Assembly (NCBI GenBank): GCA_024636705.1 | Contig: JAGXGN010000164.1 | Coordinates: 1 to 32,958, forward strand | Source of the DNA: Halomonas sp. | GTDB lineage: Bacteria; Pseudomonadota; Gammaproteobacteria; Pseudomonadales; Halomonadaceae | Length of the DNA: 32,958 nucleotides | Direction: 5' to 3' | Part shown: positions 1-8,960 of the stretch, piece by piece | Layout: each line of letters begins with the position of its first letter | Numbering within the stretch: position 1 is the stretch's first letter | Notes under the pieces: model-generated | What the model was told of the DNA's origin: nothing | The model's database searches: none | Seen by the model: the letters and a program-made list of their open reading frames with translations, nothing else | Position numbers and translations under genes: made by a program

Positions 1-177
1 ATGGGCATGAAATGCGGGGAAATCCGCTCACTTTGAGAATATCGGGCGCTGAAGACGGAAAATACGCACCATGGCGGTGCAAAAACGACTGATGCAGCCG
101 GCATCAACTTCCTGCCGATGCTGAGTCCGACAGGCTGCTAGTTGCTTAACATTGGATAGGTTGAATCAGGAGCAAGG

Positions 178-1527
178 ATGAAGATTACGATTTTCGGTAC
201 CGGTTATGTGGGCCTTGTCACCGGGGCGTGCCTGGCCGACGTGGGTCACGATGTGCTGTGCATGGACGTGGATGCGGCCAAGATCGCCCGGCTGGATGCG
301 GGCGAGGTCCCCATTTTCGAGCCGGGCCTGGAGCATTTGGTCAGCTCGAATGTGGCGGCGGGGCGCCTGCGTTTCACCACCGATGCCGCGGCGGCGGTGG
401 CCCACGGCACGCTGCAGATCATCGCCGTGGGCACGCCACCGGACGAGGACGGCAGCGCGGATCTCAAGTATGTGTTGGCGGTGGCTTCCACCATCGGCGA
501 GCAGATGGCCGACTACAAGGTGATCATCAACAAGTCCACGGTGCCGGTTGGCACGGCGGACCGGGTTCGCGAGACGGTGGCTCGGGCCATCGAGGCGCGA
601 GGCGAGGCAATCGAGTTTGATGTCTGCTCCAACCCGGAATTCCTCAAGGAAGGCAACGCCATCGAGGACTTCACCCACGGGGCGCGCATCGTGGTGGGCA
701 CCGATTCCGAGCGGGTCAAGGACCTGATGCGCGAGTGCTACAGCCCCTATATCCGCCTGCACGACAAGCTGATGTTCCTGGATATCCGCGCCGCCGAGCT
801 GACCAAGTATGCCGCCAACGCCATGCTGGCCACCAAGATCAGCTTCATGAGCGAGATCGCGAACCTGGCCGAGCGGCTGGGCGCCGACGTGGAGCAGGTG
901 CGCCGCGGCATCGGCAGCGATCCGCGCATCGGTTATCAGTTCATCTACCCGGGGTGCGGCTATGGCGGTTCCTGCTTTCCCAAGGACATCCAGGCCCTGG
1001 CCCGCACCGCCAGCGACATCGGCTATGAGGCAGAGCTGCTTAGCGCCGTGGAGGCGGTGAACCGGCGCCAGAAGCACAGCCTCTTCGACAAGCTGGCCCA
1101 GGCCTTCGATGGCGACCTGGCAGGCAAGACCATCGCGGTATGGGGGCTCGCCTTCAAGCCCGGCACCGACGACATGCGTGATGCCCCCAGCCGCACCCTG
1201 ATGGAGGCGCTGTGGGATGCCGGCGCCCGGGTACAGGCGTATGACCCGCAAGCCATGAAGGAGTGTCGGCGACTCTACGGCGAGCGCGACGACCTGGTGC
1301 TGGTGGCCGACCGCATTCAGGCGGTGAAGGGCGCCGACGCCCTGGTGATCTGTACCGAGTGGAACGATTTTCGCGCGGTGGACTTCGCCTGGCTGAAGCA
1401 GCAACTGGCCACTCCGGTGATCGTCGACGGCCGCAACCTCTTCGATCCCGCCCTGGTCAAGCAGGCCGGGCTGCTCTACTACGCCGTCGGCAGGGGGGAT
1501 TCGCTGCAGGCGCCATCACGGGCTTGA
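178..1527 (+). CDS. ugd: UDP-glucose 6-dehydrogenase
   Basis: 449 aa ORF; N-terminal Rossmann [26 protein letters not shown]; catalytic Cys motif [24 protein letters not shown] motif. Confidence 0.96.
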   Translation: MKITIFGTGYVGLVTGACLADVGHDVLCMDVDAAKIARLDAGEVPIFEPGLEHLVSSNVAAGRLRFTTDAAAAVAHGTLQIIAVGTPPDEDGSADLKYVLAVASTIGEQMADYKVIINKSTVPVGTADRVRETVARAIEARGEAIEFDVCSNPEFLKEGNAIEDFTHGARIVVGTDSERVKDLMRECYSPYIRLHDKLMFLDIRAAELTKYAANAMLATKISFMSEIANLAERLGADVEQVRRGIGSDPRIGYQFIYPGCGYGGSCFPKDIQALARTASDIGYEAELLSAVEAVNRRQKHSLFDKLAQAFDGDLAGKTIAVWGLAFKPGTDDMRDAPSRTLMEALWDAGARVQAYDPQAMKECRRLYGERDDLVLVADRIQAVKGADALVICTEWNDFRAVDFAWLKQQLATPVIVDGRNLFDPALVKQAGLLYYAVGRGDSLQAPSRA

Positions 1528-1532
1528 TGGCG
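1511..1532 (+). terminator. 8-bp perfect hairpin overlapping the ugd stop (CGCCATCA-CGGGCT-TGATGGCG), no U tract
   Basis: direct inverted repeat read in sequence. Confidence 0.3.
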
Positions 1533-1608
1533 CGCGCTGAAGTCGAAACGTCGAACCGGCCCTCCCACGAAAGGCGGTATCGGTGGCAATGCAGGATGGA
1601 AGGCAGTT

Positions 1609-1640
1609 GTAGGCCGGATAAGCCGTAGGCGCATCGGGCG
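1609..1640 (+). repeat. REP-like intergenic repeat, copy A (GTAGGCCGGATAAGCCGTAGGCGCATCGGGCG)
   Basis: nearly identical to copy at 10100-10131; resembles enterobacterial REP/BIME units. Confidence 0.7.
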
Positions 1641-1720
1641 AGGAGGCTATTTCTAGAATTTGTTTTTCGTTATGCTGGCGCTATCATCAGGCCAGCGACA
1701 TTCAATTGAGGCCGTTTCCC

Positions 1721-2602
1721 ATGTCCAAGCCAACCGTGGCCCGACCAACCGTGACCCATTTCTTCGACGAGCCCACCAATACCTTCAGTTATGTGGTTCA
1801 GGATCCCGATAGCCGCGCCTGCGCGATCCTCGATTCGGTGCTGGATTTCGATTACGCCGCCGGACGCACCGATGTGCGTTCCGCCGACGAGATCATCGCC
1901 TTCGTGCGCGACAACGGCCTCGAGGTGGAGTGGATCCTCGAGACCCACGTCCATGCCGACCACCTCTCCGCCGCGCCTTACCTTCATGAAAAATTGGGCG
2001 GCAAGACCGGCATCGGGGCGAAGATCGTCGAGGTGCAGGAAATCTTCGGCAAGGCATTCAACGCCGGCACCGAGTTCGCCCGTGACGGCAGCCAGTTCGA
2101 TCGCCTCTTCGAGGAGGGCGATACCTTCACCATCGGCGGCCTGGAAGGGCGGGTACTGCACACCCCGGGCCACACCCCGGCCTGCCTGACCTATGTGATC
2201 GATGATGCCGCCTTCGTCGGCGATACCCTGTTCATGCCCGATTACGGCACCGCCCGCTGCGATTTTCCGGGCGGCGATGCTCGTACCCTCTATCGCTCCA
2301 TCCAGAAGGTGCTGGCCCTGCCGGACGAGACCCGCCTCTTCCTGTGCCACGACTACAAGGCGCCGGAGCGCGAGGCCTACCAGCACGAGACCAGCGTGGC
2401 CGAGCAGCGCCAGCAGAATGTGCATGTGCATGAGGGCATCAGCGAGGATGAATTCGTCAAGATGCGCACCGAACGCGACGCCACCCTGGATATGCCCAGG
2501 CTGATCATCCCCTCGGTGCAGATGAACATGCGCGCCGGTGAGATGCCGCCGGCCGAGGACAACGGTCGGGTCTACCTGAAGGTGCCGGTCAACACGTTCT
2601 GA
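1721..2602 (+). CDS. MBL-fold metallo-hydrolase, ETHE1/Blh persulfide dioxygenase-like
   Basis: THVHADHLSAAPYL metal motif, HTPGHTPACLTYV, FVGDTLFMPDYGTARCDFPGGDA, LCHDY; ATG at 1721 chosen over the TTG extension at 1706. Confidence 0.88.
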   Translation: MSKPTVARPTVTHFFDEPTNTFSYVVQDPDSRACAILDSVLDFDYAAGRTDVRSADEIIAFVRDNGLEVEWILETHVHADHLSAAPYLHEKLGGKTGIGAKIVEVQEIFGKAFNAGTEFARDGSQFDRLFEEGDTFTIGGLEGRVLHTPGHTPACLTYVIDDAAFVGDTLFMPDYGTARCDFPGGDARTLYRSIQKVLALPDETRLFLCHDYKAPEREAYQHETSVAEQRQQNVHVHEGISEDEFVKMRTERDATLDMPRLIIPSVQMNMRAGEMPPAEDNGRVYLKVPVNTF

Positions 2603-2645
2603 CCGTTGTTCCCCCTCTTCAACGCTTACTCGCGGAGGAACCCCC

Positions 2646-2774
2646 ATGCAGTTCCATGAACTCGAACCCGGCTTCGCCATCACCGATGCCCTGCTGGCCG
2701 CCGCCCATGACGCGGGCCATGACCTGCAGGCGTGGCATCCGGCCCTGGAGGAAAGGGCGCGTCGGCGGACCTGA
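2646..2774 (+). CDS. short ORF (42 aa), possibly truncated N-terminus of a TIGR01244-type phosphatase
   Basis: MQFHELEPGFAITDALLAAAHDAGHDLQAWHPALEERARRRT with a good upstream GGAGG; family assignment is only a resemblance. Confidence 0.35.
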   Translation: MQFHELEPGFAITDALLAAAHDAGHDLQAWHPALEERARRRT

Positions 2775-2871
2775 CAATATTTTTGCAAACATAATGTGTT
2801 TTGGTATATTGATTGACACGGCCGCATCGTCACCAAGCGGGCCGACCAGCAGGGGCTCTTTTTTGCTCTAC

Positions 2872-2889
2872 AATATATAAATATATATT
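2872..2889. promoter_or_regulatory. AT-rich near-perfect palindrome, candidate ArsR/BigR-type operator
   Basis: AATATATAAATATATATT in an AT-rich island upstream of the arsR-family gene. Confidence 0.45.
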
Positions 2890-2943
2890 ATGTTATTTAA
2901 GATATTGTGACACCGTCAACCCAATGACCGGGGAGAACCTCGC

Positions 2944-3315
2944 ATGCCGGACACCTCACAACTGGATGTGAACGCGATGCGTGACGCGGCCTCGTTGGCC
3001 ACGGCGCTGATGCGTGTGCTGGCCCACGAGGACCGTCTGTTGCTGCTGTGCCAGATCAGCCAGCGGGAGTTGTGCGTCGGTGAGCTCGAGGAGCGGCTTG
3101 ACATCCATCAGCCGAGCCTTTCGCAGCAGCTCGGAGTGCTGCGCAAGCAGAAGCTGGTGGCTACGCGGCGAGAGGGCAAGCACATCTACTACCGGATTGC
3201 CGACGGCAAGGCACTGGCCCTGCTGGAGGTGCTCTACGAACAGTTCTGTCGCGGCGCGGACGAGTGGGCCGATAGCGCCCCGTCCACCCCGGCATCGCCG
3301 GAGGCATCGTCATGA
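2944..3315 (+). CDS. ArsR-family transcriptional regulator, BigR/SqrR persulfide-sensor-like
   Basis: winged-HTH LDIHQPSLSQQLGVLRKQKLVATRREGKHIYYRI; Cys in LLLLCQIS and C-terminal YEQFC as in BigR/SqrR. Confidence 0.88.
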   Translation: MPDTSQLDVNAMRDAASLATALMRVLAHEDRLLLLCQISQRELCVGELEERLDIHQPSLSQQLGVLRKQKLVATRREGKHIYYRIADGKALALLEVLYEQFCRGADEWADSAPSTPASPEASS

Positions 3316-5939
3316 ATCCCGTTACATCGGAGACTGCCGGCATGGGTGGCAAACTCGCACGGTTCAGTATGGCAAGGCGGCGCTGGGTGTTCCTGCTGGT
3401 ACTGGCCGTGGTGGTGGCGCTGGGGGCGCTGATCCCGCGGATCACCATCGATACCGACCCGGAGAACATGCTGGCGGCCGACCAGCCCGACCGGGTGCGC
3501 GATGCCCGCATCAGCGAGCGCTTCGATCTCTATGACACCCTCGTGGTGGGGCTGGTGAGCGAGCCCGGGGAACGCGGCGTCTACAACCCGGCCTCGCTCA
3601 CGGCCTTGCACGACCTGACGCGTGCGATCCAGGACATCGACGGGGTGGTGGCCGACGACGTGATGTCGCTGGCCACGGTGGACAACGTCGAGCAGGTCGC
3701 CCCCGGCACCATCAGTTTCGACTGGTTGATGGACGCCCCTCCCGGCACCACCGACGAGGCCGAGGCGCTGCGCGCGGCGGTCGAGCGGTTGCCGATGTTT
3801 CTCGGCACCCTGGTCTCGGAGGATGGCCGCGCCGTGGGCATCGTGGTGCCCATCGAGGACAAGGACGAGAGCCATCGCATCGCCGGCGAGATCGAGGCGG
3901 CGGTGGCCGAGCTCGACATTCGCGACACGGCGTACATCACCGGCCAGCCGGTGGCCCAGGACACCTTCGGGGTGCAGATGTTCGAGCAGATGGCGATCTC
4001 CGCTCCACTGGCGGGCCTGCTGATCTTCGTGGTGATGGTCTACTTCTTCCGCAGCGTGCCGCTGCTGGTGGCGCCGATGCTGCTGGCCATGGCCACGGTC
4101 ATCGCCACCATGGGGCTGCTGATCGGTATGGGCTACACCGTGCACATCATGAGCTCGATGATCCCCATCTTCCTCATGCCCATCGCGGTGGTCGATTCGG
4201 TGCACGTGATGTCGGGCTTCTCCGACCGCTACCGGCCGGGCCTCGATCCCCGTCGAGTGATGGCCGAGGTAATCCAGGAGCTCTACAAGCCGATTCTCTT
4301 CACCTCGCTCACCACCAGCGTGGGCTTTGGCTCGCTGGCGCTCTCGCCGATTCCGCCGGTGCAGGTCTTCGGTGTCTTCGTGGCCGTCGGCGTGCTGCTG
4401 GCCATGGTGCTGACCCTCACCTTCCTGCCGGCCTATGTCGCGGCCATGCCCTCGCGGGTACTCGACCGCATGGCCGCGCGGGTGCATCGCCACGGTGACG
4501 AGGGGGTGGCGTCGGGGCGCCTGGCGCGTCTGGTCGCCGCCACCGGCCGGCTGGCCATGCGTCGTTCACGCCTCCTGCTGGTGCTGTTCCTCGCCCTGCT
4601 CGGCGCGGCGATCTACGGCATCACCCTGATCCAGATCAACGACAATCCCACCCGCTGGTTCAAGTCGGATCACCCCATCCGGGTCGCCGACCGGGTGCTC
4701 AACGATAATTTTGCCGGCACCTACAAGGCCTATCTGGTGCTGGAGGCGCCCACGGTCGACCTGGTGGAGGAGCTGGCGTCGCGGGCGTCGCCGGTGCTTG
4801 ACGAGGCCCGCGATGCCGGCGTCGCGCTGGACGAAGATTGGGCCGCCCTGCTCGAAGCGAGCCGGGGCGAGAACGCCGAGGCGACGCTGGACAACCTGCT
4901 GTTCGCGCTCGATGACCGCCTCTTTGCCGCCGCTTCCGACGAGGCCGAGTGGTGGGAGCGCCTGCTCGCCGTCACCGAGACGGTGAGAAGCGAGGCACTG
5001 ACCTTCCAGTCCCCCGAGGTGCTGCGCTATATGGCCGACCTCCAGGCGTACCTGCAGTCCGAGGGGGTGGTGGGCAAGGCCAATTCCCTGGCCGACCTGG
5101 TGCGCACCGTCAATCGCGAGCTGGTCAGCGGCGAGCCCGACGACTTCCGCATTCCCGACCGCGCGGCCGGCGTGGCCCAGGCGATCCTGAGCTACCAGTC
5201 GTCGCATCGGCCCGACGACCTGTGGCACTTCGTCGCCAGCGACTACCGCTCGGCCAATATCTGGCTGCAGCTGCCCAGCGGGGACAACCAGGACATGCGC
5301 CGCGTGGTGGAGGCGGTCGATACCTATATCGCCGAGCATCCCTTGCCCGCGGATCTCGAGCGGCAGTGGGCCGGCAGCACCTACATCAACCTGGTGTGGC
5401 AGGGGGAGATGGTCGCGGGCATGTTGATGGCCCTGATCTCGGCCTTCGCCGTCGTGCTGGTGATGTTGGTGTCGCTGTTCCGCTCGCTGTGGTTCGGCAT
5501 TCTCGCCATGCTGCCGCTGACGCTCACTGTGGCGCTCATCTATGGCGTCATGGGGCTGGTCGGCAAGGACTACGACATGCCAGTGGCGGTGCTCTCGGCG
5601 CTAAGCCTTGGGCTGTCGGTGGACTTCGCCATTCACTTCATCCAGCAGCTGCGGGCCACCGTGGCCGAGACCGGCGACTGGCGCGAAGGGCTCACCCAGG
5701 TCTACGCGGCGCCGGCCAGGGCGATCGTGCGCAACGCCATCGTGATCGCCATCGGCTTTCTGCCGCTGCTGGCCGCGCCGCTGATGCCCTACGTCACCGT
5801 GGGCTTCTTCCTGGCCAGCATCATGGCGGTGTCGGCCGTGATTACCCTGCTGATGCTGCCCGCCGTCGTGGCCACCTGGCCGCGACTGTTCTTCCCCCAG
5901 CAAACGGCGTCCGCCGCCGACCCCAGGCCGAGTGCCTGA
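3312..5939 (+). CDS. MMPL-family RND transporter
   Basis: 875 aa with two repeated multi-TM blocks, DTDPENMLAADQP, IAVVDSVHVMSGFSDRYR and LSLGLSVDFAIHFIQQ motifs; start overlaps arsR stop (ATGA). Confidence 0.9.
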   Translation: MNPVTSETAGMGGKLARFSMARRRWVFLLVLAVVVALGALIPRITIDTDPENMLAADQPDRVRDARISERFDLYDTLVVGLVSEPGERGVYNPASLTALHDLTRAIQDIDGVVADDVMSLATVDNVEQVAPGTISFDWLMDAPPGTTDEAEALRAAVERLPMFLGTLVSEDGRAVGIVVPIEDKDESHRIAGEIEAAVAELDIRDTAYITGQPVAQDTFGVQMFEQMAISAPLAGLLIFVVMVYFFRSVPLLVAPMLLAMATVIATMGLLIGMGYTVHIMSSMIPIFLMPIAVVDSVHVMSGFSDRYRPGLDPRRVMAEVIQELYKPILFTSLTTSVGFGSLALSPIPPVQVFGVFVAVGVLLAMVLTLTFLPAYVAAMPSRVLDRMAARVHRHGDEGVASGRLARLVAATGRLAMRRSRLLLVLFLALLGAAIYGITLIQINDNPTRWFKSDHPIRVADRVLNDNFAGTYKAYLVLEAPTVDLVEELASRASPVLDEARDAGVALDEDWAALLEASRGENAEATLDNLLFALDDRLFAAASDEAEWWERLLAVTETVRSEALTFQSPEVLRYMADLQAYLQSEGVVGKANSLADLVRTVNRELVSGEPDDFRIPDRAAGVAQAILSYQSSHRPDDLWHFVASDYRSANIWLQLPSGDNQDMRRVVEAVDTYIAEHPLPADLERQWAGSTYINLVWQGEMVAGMLMALISAFAVVLVMLVSLFRSLWFGILAMLPLTLTVALIYGVMGLVGKDYDMPVAVLSALSLGLSVDFAIHFIQQLRATVAETGDWREGLTQVYAAPARAIVRNAIVIAIGFLPLLAAPLMPYVTVGFFLASIMAVSAVITLLMLPAVVATWPRLFFPQQTASAADPRPSA

Positions 5940-5958
5940 ACCCGAAGGAGATGCAACC

Positions 5959-6768
5959 ATGAATTCCAAGCGGCTTTCGCGTCTCGGCCTGATGGCCTCC
6001 CTGATGGCGGCGGTGATCGCCACCCCGCTGCAGGCGCAGCAACAGCCCGATGTCGAGGAGATCGTCCAGCGGGCGAACGAGGCGGCCTACTATGCCGGTG
6101 AGGACGGACGCAGCGAAGCGCGTATGCGCATCCTCGACGGCAGTGGCCGCGAGCAGGTGCGCCAGTTCACGCTGCTGCGCCGCGACGGCGAGGCGGGGCG
6201 TCAGCGGTACCTGGTCGCCTTCAGCCGGCCGTCCGACGTGCGCGGCACGGTGTTCCTCGTGCACAAGACCCCCGGGGCCGACGACCAGCGCTGGCTCTAC
6301 CTGCCGGGGCTGGATCTGGTGCGGCGCGTCGCGCCGGGCGACAAGCGCACCAGCTTCGTCGGTTCCCACGTCTACTACGAGGATGTCTCGGGACGCCACC
6401 TGCAGGAGGATCGCCACGAGCTGGTGGAGGCCACCGACGCGTACTACGTGGTCAGGAGCGTGCCCAAGGCGCCGGCGAGCGTGGAATTCGCTGCCTTCAC
6501 CACCTGGATCGACCGCGACACCTGGCTGCCGATGCGCAGCGAGTACGAGCGCGACGACGGCAGCGTCTACCGCCGCATGGAACTGCTCGAGGTCGAGCAG
6601 ATCGACGGCTATCCCACCGGCACGCGCATGCGCATATCGGATCTCGATTCGGGCGGTTACACCGATGTCGAGTTCCGCTTCAGCGCCTACGACCTGGGCA
6701 TCCCCGAGGAGGTCTTCACCGAGCGCTCGCTGCGCAACCCGCCCCGCCAGTGGCTGGAGCGCCCCTGA
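5959..6768 (+). CDS. outer membrane lipoprotein-sorting protein (LolA-like fold)
   Basis: signal peptide; RSEARMRILDGSGREQVRQFTLLRRDGEAG..VFLVHKTPGADDQRWLYLPGLDLVRRV; RBS GAAGGAG upstream of ATG 5959. Confidence 0.85.
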   Translation: MNSKRLSRLGLMASLMAAVIATPLQAQQQPDVEEIVQRANEAAYYAGEDGRSEARMRILDGSGREQVRQFTLLRRDGEAGRQRYLVAFSRPSDVRGTVFLVHKTPGADDQRWLYLPGLDLVRRVAPGDKRTSFVGSHVYYEDVSGRHLQEDRHELVEATDAYYVVRSVPKAPASVEFAAFTTWIDRDTWLPMRSEYERDDGSVYRRMELLEVEQIDGYPTGTRMRISDLDSGGYTDVEFRFSAYDLGIPEEVFTERSLRNPPRQWLERP

Positions 6769-8078
6769 TGGCCGCCGTGGCGAGGGCGCTGCACCGCCTG
6801 GGAGCGGTCGGCGTGGCGGCGCTGCTGGCGACGGGGACGGCCCTGGCCCAGGACGCAAGCGGCGATGCCTGGGGCGATGACCCCTGGGGGGAGGAGGCCT
6901 CGGCCTTCAGCTGGTTCGGCTTCGTCGAGGGCGCGGGGGCCTGGCGTACCCAGAGCAACCCGGCAATCGACGAGGACATGACCCTGGAGGAACTGCGCCT
7001 GCAGCTCGAGGGGGAGTACCTCACCGACCGCACCACCTGGACCTTCAAGGCCGATGGCCTGCTCGACGGGATCGAGGACGAACTCACCGGCGAGGTGCGC
7101 GAGGCCATGGTCGCCTTCTCGCCGGGCACGCGTGTCGACGTGCGCCTGGGGCGCCAGGTGCTGACCTGGGGTACCGGCGACCTGCTGTTTCTCAACGATC
7201 TCTTTCCCAAGGACTGGCAATCCTTCCTGTCCGGCCGCGACGACGACTACCTCAAGGCGCCCAGCGATGCGGCGCGCTTCAGCTGGTTCGGCGAGGCGGT
7301 GAACCTGGAGGCGGTGATCACGCCGCGCTTCGAGCCGGACCGCTACGTCGATGGCACGCGGCTTTCCTATTTCGATCCAGCCCGCAGCGAGATCGTGGCA
7401 ACGATGCCGACCGCCGAGGCGCCGTCGCATACGGTCGACAACGCCGAACTGGCGCTTCGCCTTTACGGCCTGGTCGGCGCGCGGGAGTGGGCGCTCTACG
7501 GCTACCGCGGCTTCTTCGGCCAGCCCACGGCCTTCGACGCCGCGCGCGGCGTCAACACCTTCGCCCGGCTCAACAGCCTCGGGGCGAGCCTGCGCGCGCC
7601 GCTGGCGGGGGGGATCTACCACCTGGAGGCCGCCTGGTACGACTCTGCCGACGACCGCGACGGCGACGATCCCAACGTGCCCAACAGCGAGCTGCGCCTG
7701 CTGGGCGGCTTCGAACGCGAGCTGGTCACCAACCTCACGGCGAGCACCCAGTACTACCTGGAGTGGCGGCAGGACTACGACGCCTTCGCGGCGAACTACC
7801 CCTTCGATCCCGCCGACCGCCCCGACGAGGTCCGCCATGTCGTGAGCCTGCGCCTGAACTATGCGATGTGGCGCGACAACCTGATCCTGGGAGTGATGAC
7901 CTTCTACTCCCCTAGCGACGACGACGCCTTCCTGCGCCCCACCGCTCGCTGGCGCTATAGCGACCGCCTCGAGTTCAACGCCGGCGCCAACCTCTTCGTC
8001 GGCGAGCAAGACCACACCTTCTACGGGCAGTTCGAGGAGAACTCCAACCTCTTCCTGCGCGCCCGCTATCGTTTCTGA
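6768..8078 (+). CDS. outer-membrane beta-barrel protein (DUF1302/porin-like)
   Basis: signal peptide; alternating amphipathic strands, terminal LFLRARYRF ending in Phe; ATG overlaps upstream TGA. Confidence 0.7.
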   Translation: MAAVARALHRLGAVGVAALLATGTALAQDASGDAWGDDPWGEEASAFSWFGFVEGAGAWRTQSNPAIDEDMTLEELRLQLEGEYLTDRTTWTFKADGLLDGIEDELTGEVREAMVAFSPGTRVDVRLGRQVLTWGTGDLLFLNDLFPKDWQSFLSGRDDDYLKAPSDAARFSWFGEAVNLEAVITPRFEPDRYVDGTRLSYFDPARSEIVATMPTAEAPSHTVDNAELALRLYGLVGAREWALYGYRGFFGQPTAFDAARGVNTFARLNSLGASLRAPLAGGIYHLEAAWYDSADDRDGDDPNVPNSELRLLGGFERELVTNLTASTQYYLEWRQDYDAFAANYPFDPADRPDEVRHVVSLRLNYAMWRDNLILGVMTFYSPSDDDAFLRPTARWRYSDRLEFNAGANLFVGEQDHTFYGQFEENSNLFLRARYRF

Positions 8079-8102
8079 CCCCGACTACCGAGGAGAATGA
8101 CC

Positions 8103-8297
8103 ATGACCGTCAATGAAGCCCTTCGCCTGATCGCCGGCAGCTTCGTGCTGATCTCCGTGCTGCTGGCCTACTTCATCCATCCCGCCTGGCTGCTGTTCAC
8201 CGGCTTCGTGGCGCTGAACCTGATGCAGTCGGCCTTCACCCGCTGGTGCCCGATGATGACCCTGCTGCGAAAGCTGGGCCTGCGCGAGGTGCGCTGA
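8103..8297 (+). CDS. DUF2892 (YgaP-transmembrane-domain-like) inner-membrane protein
   Basis: TVNEALRLIAGSFVLISVLLAYFIHPAWLLFTGFVALNLMQSAFTRWCPMMTLLRKLGLR; RBS AGGAG. Confidence 0.85.
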   Translation: MTVNEALRLIAGSFVLISVLLAYFIHPAWLLFTGFVALNLMQSAFTRWCPMMTLLRKLGLREVR

Positions 8298-8423
8298 GAC
8301 CACACTAGCCGGGCCGTGCTGACAAACCGGAAGCTGACCGATGGTATCGGTCTGCTGCTGAGCCTGGCGGCTGTGGCGGCGATTCCGCCGGCCTGTGCCC
8401 GGATGACGGGAACCGTTACACTA

Positions 8424-8450
8424 TCGCCACGTTTTATGGCGACGTTTTTT
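8424..8450 (+). terminator. rho-independent-terminator-like hairpin upstream of nrdR
   Basis: TCGCCA-CGTTTTA-TGGCGA followed by CGTTTTTT. Confidence 0.5.
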
Positions 8451-8470
8451 CCTCGACCCGGAACACGCCG

Positions 8471-8938
8471 ATGCATTGTCCCTTCTGTGGCACCCATGAT
8501 ACCAAGGTGACCGATTCCCGGCTGGTGGTCGAGGGCGATCAGGTGCGTCGTCGGCGCCAGTGCGCGGCCTGCGGCGAGCGGTTCACCACCTACGAGACCG
8601 CCGAACTGATCATGCCACGGGTGATCAAGGGCGATGGGTCGCGGGAGTTCTTCGACGAGAACAAGATGCGCGCGGGGATGCTCAGGGCGCTGGAGAAGCG
8701 GCCGGTGAGCGCCGAGGCCATCGAGGCGGCGGTGGAGCGGATTCGCCAGACCCTGCGGGCGCGTGGCGAGCGCGAGATTCACGCCCGCGACATCGGCGAG
8801 GCGGTGATGCAGGCCCTCAAGGGCCTCGACCAGGTGGCCTATATTCGCTTCGCATCGGTCTATCGGCGTTTCCAGGACATCGACGAGTTCCGTGCCGAGA
8901 TCGACCGCCTGTCCCGGGAACCCGTTCACCGGGACTGA
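8471..8938 (+). CDS. nrdR: transcriptional repressor NrdR
   Basis: [19 protein letters not shown] zinc ribbon plus ATP-cone. Confidence 0.97.
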   Translation: MHCPFCGTHDTKVTDSRLVVEGDQVRRRRQCAACGERFTTYETAELIMPRVIKGDGSREFFDENKMRAGMLRALEKRPVSAEAIEAAVERIRQTLRARGEREIHARDIGEAVMQALKGLDQVAYIRFASVYRRFQDIDEFRAEIDRLSREPVHRD

Positions 8939-8960
8939 TCTTGCCGCATCGAGGACCCCC

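Noticed and set aside
166-1404. 412-aa minus-strand ORF opposite ugd
   Set aside because: Shadow ORF of GC-rich coding DNA; low-complexity His/Gly/Ala-rich translation with no domain, while the plus strand encodes a clear enzyme.
3234-4493. 419-aa minus-strand ORF rich in His
   Set aside because: Antisense of the RND transporter; compositional artefact.
6687-8015. 442-aa minus-strand ORF opposite the beta-barrel gene
   Set aside because: Shadow ORF; plus strand has signal peptide, overlapping start/stop and barrel character.
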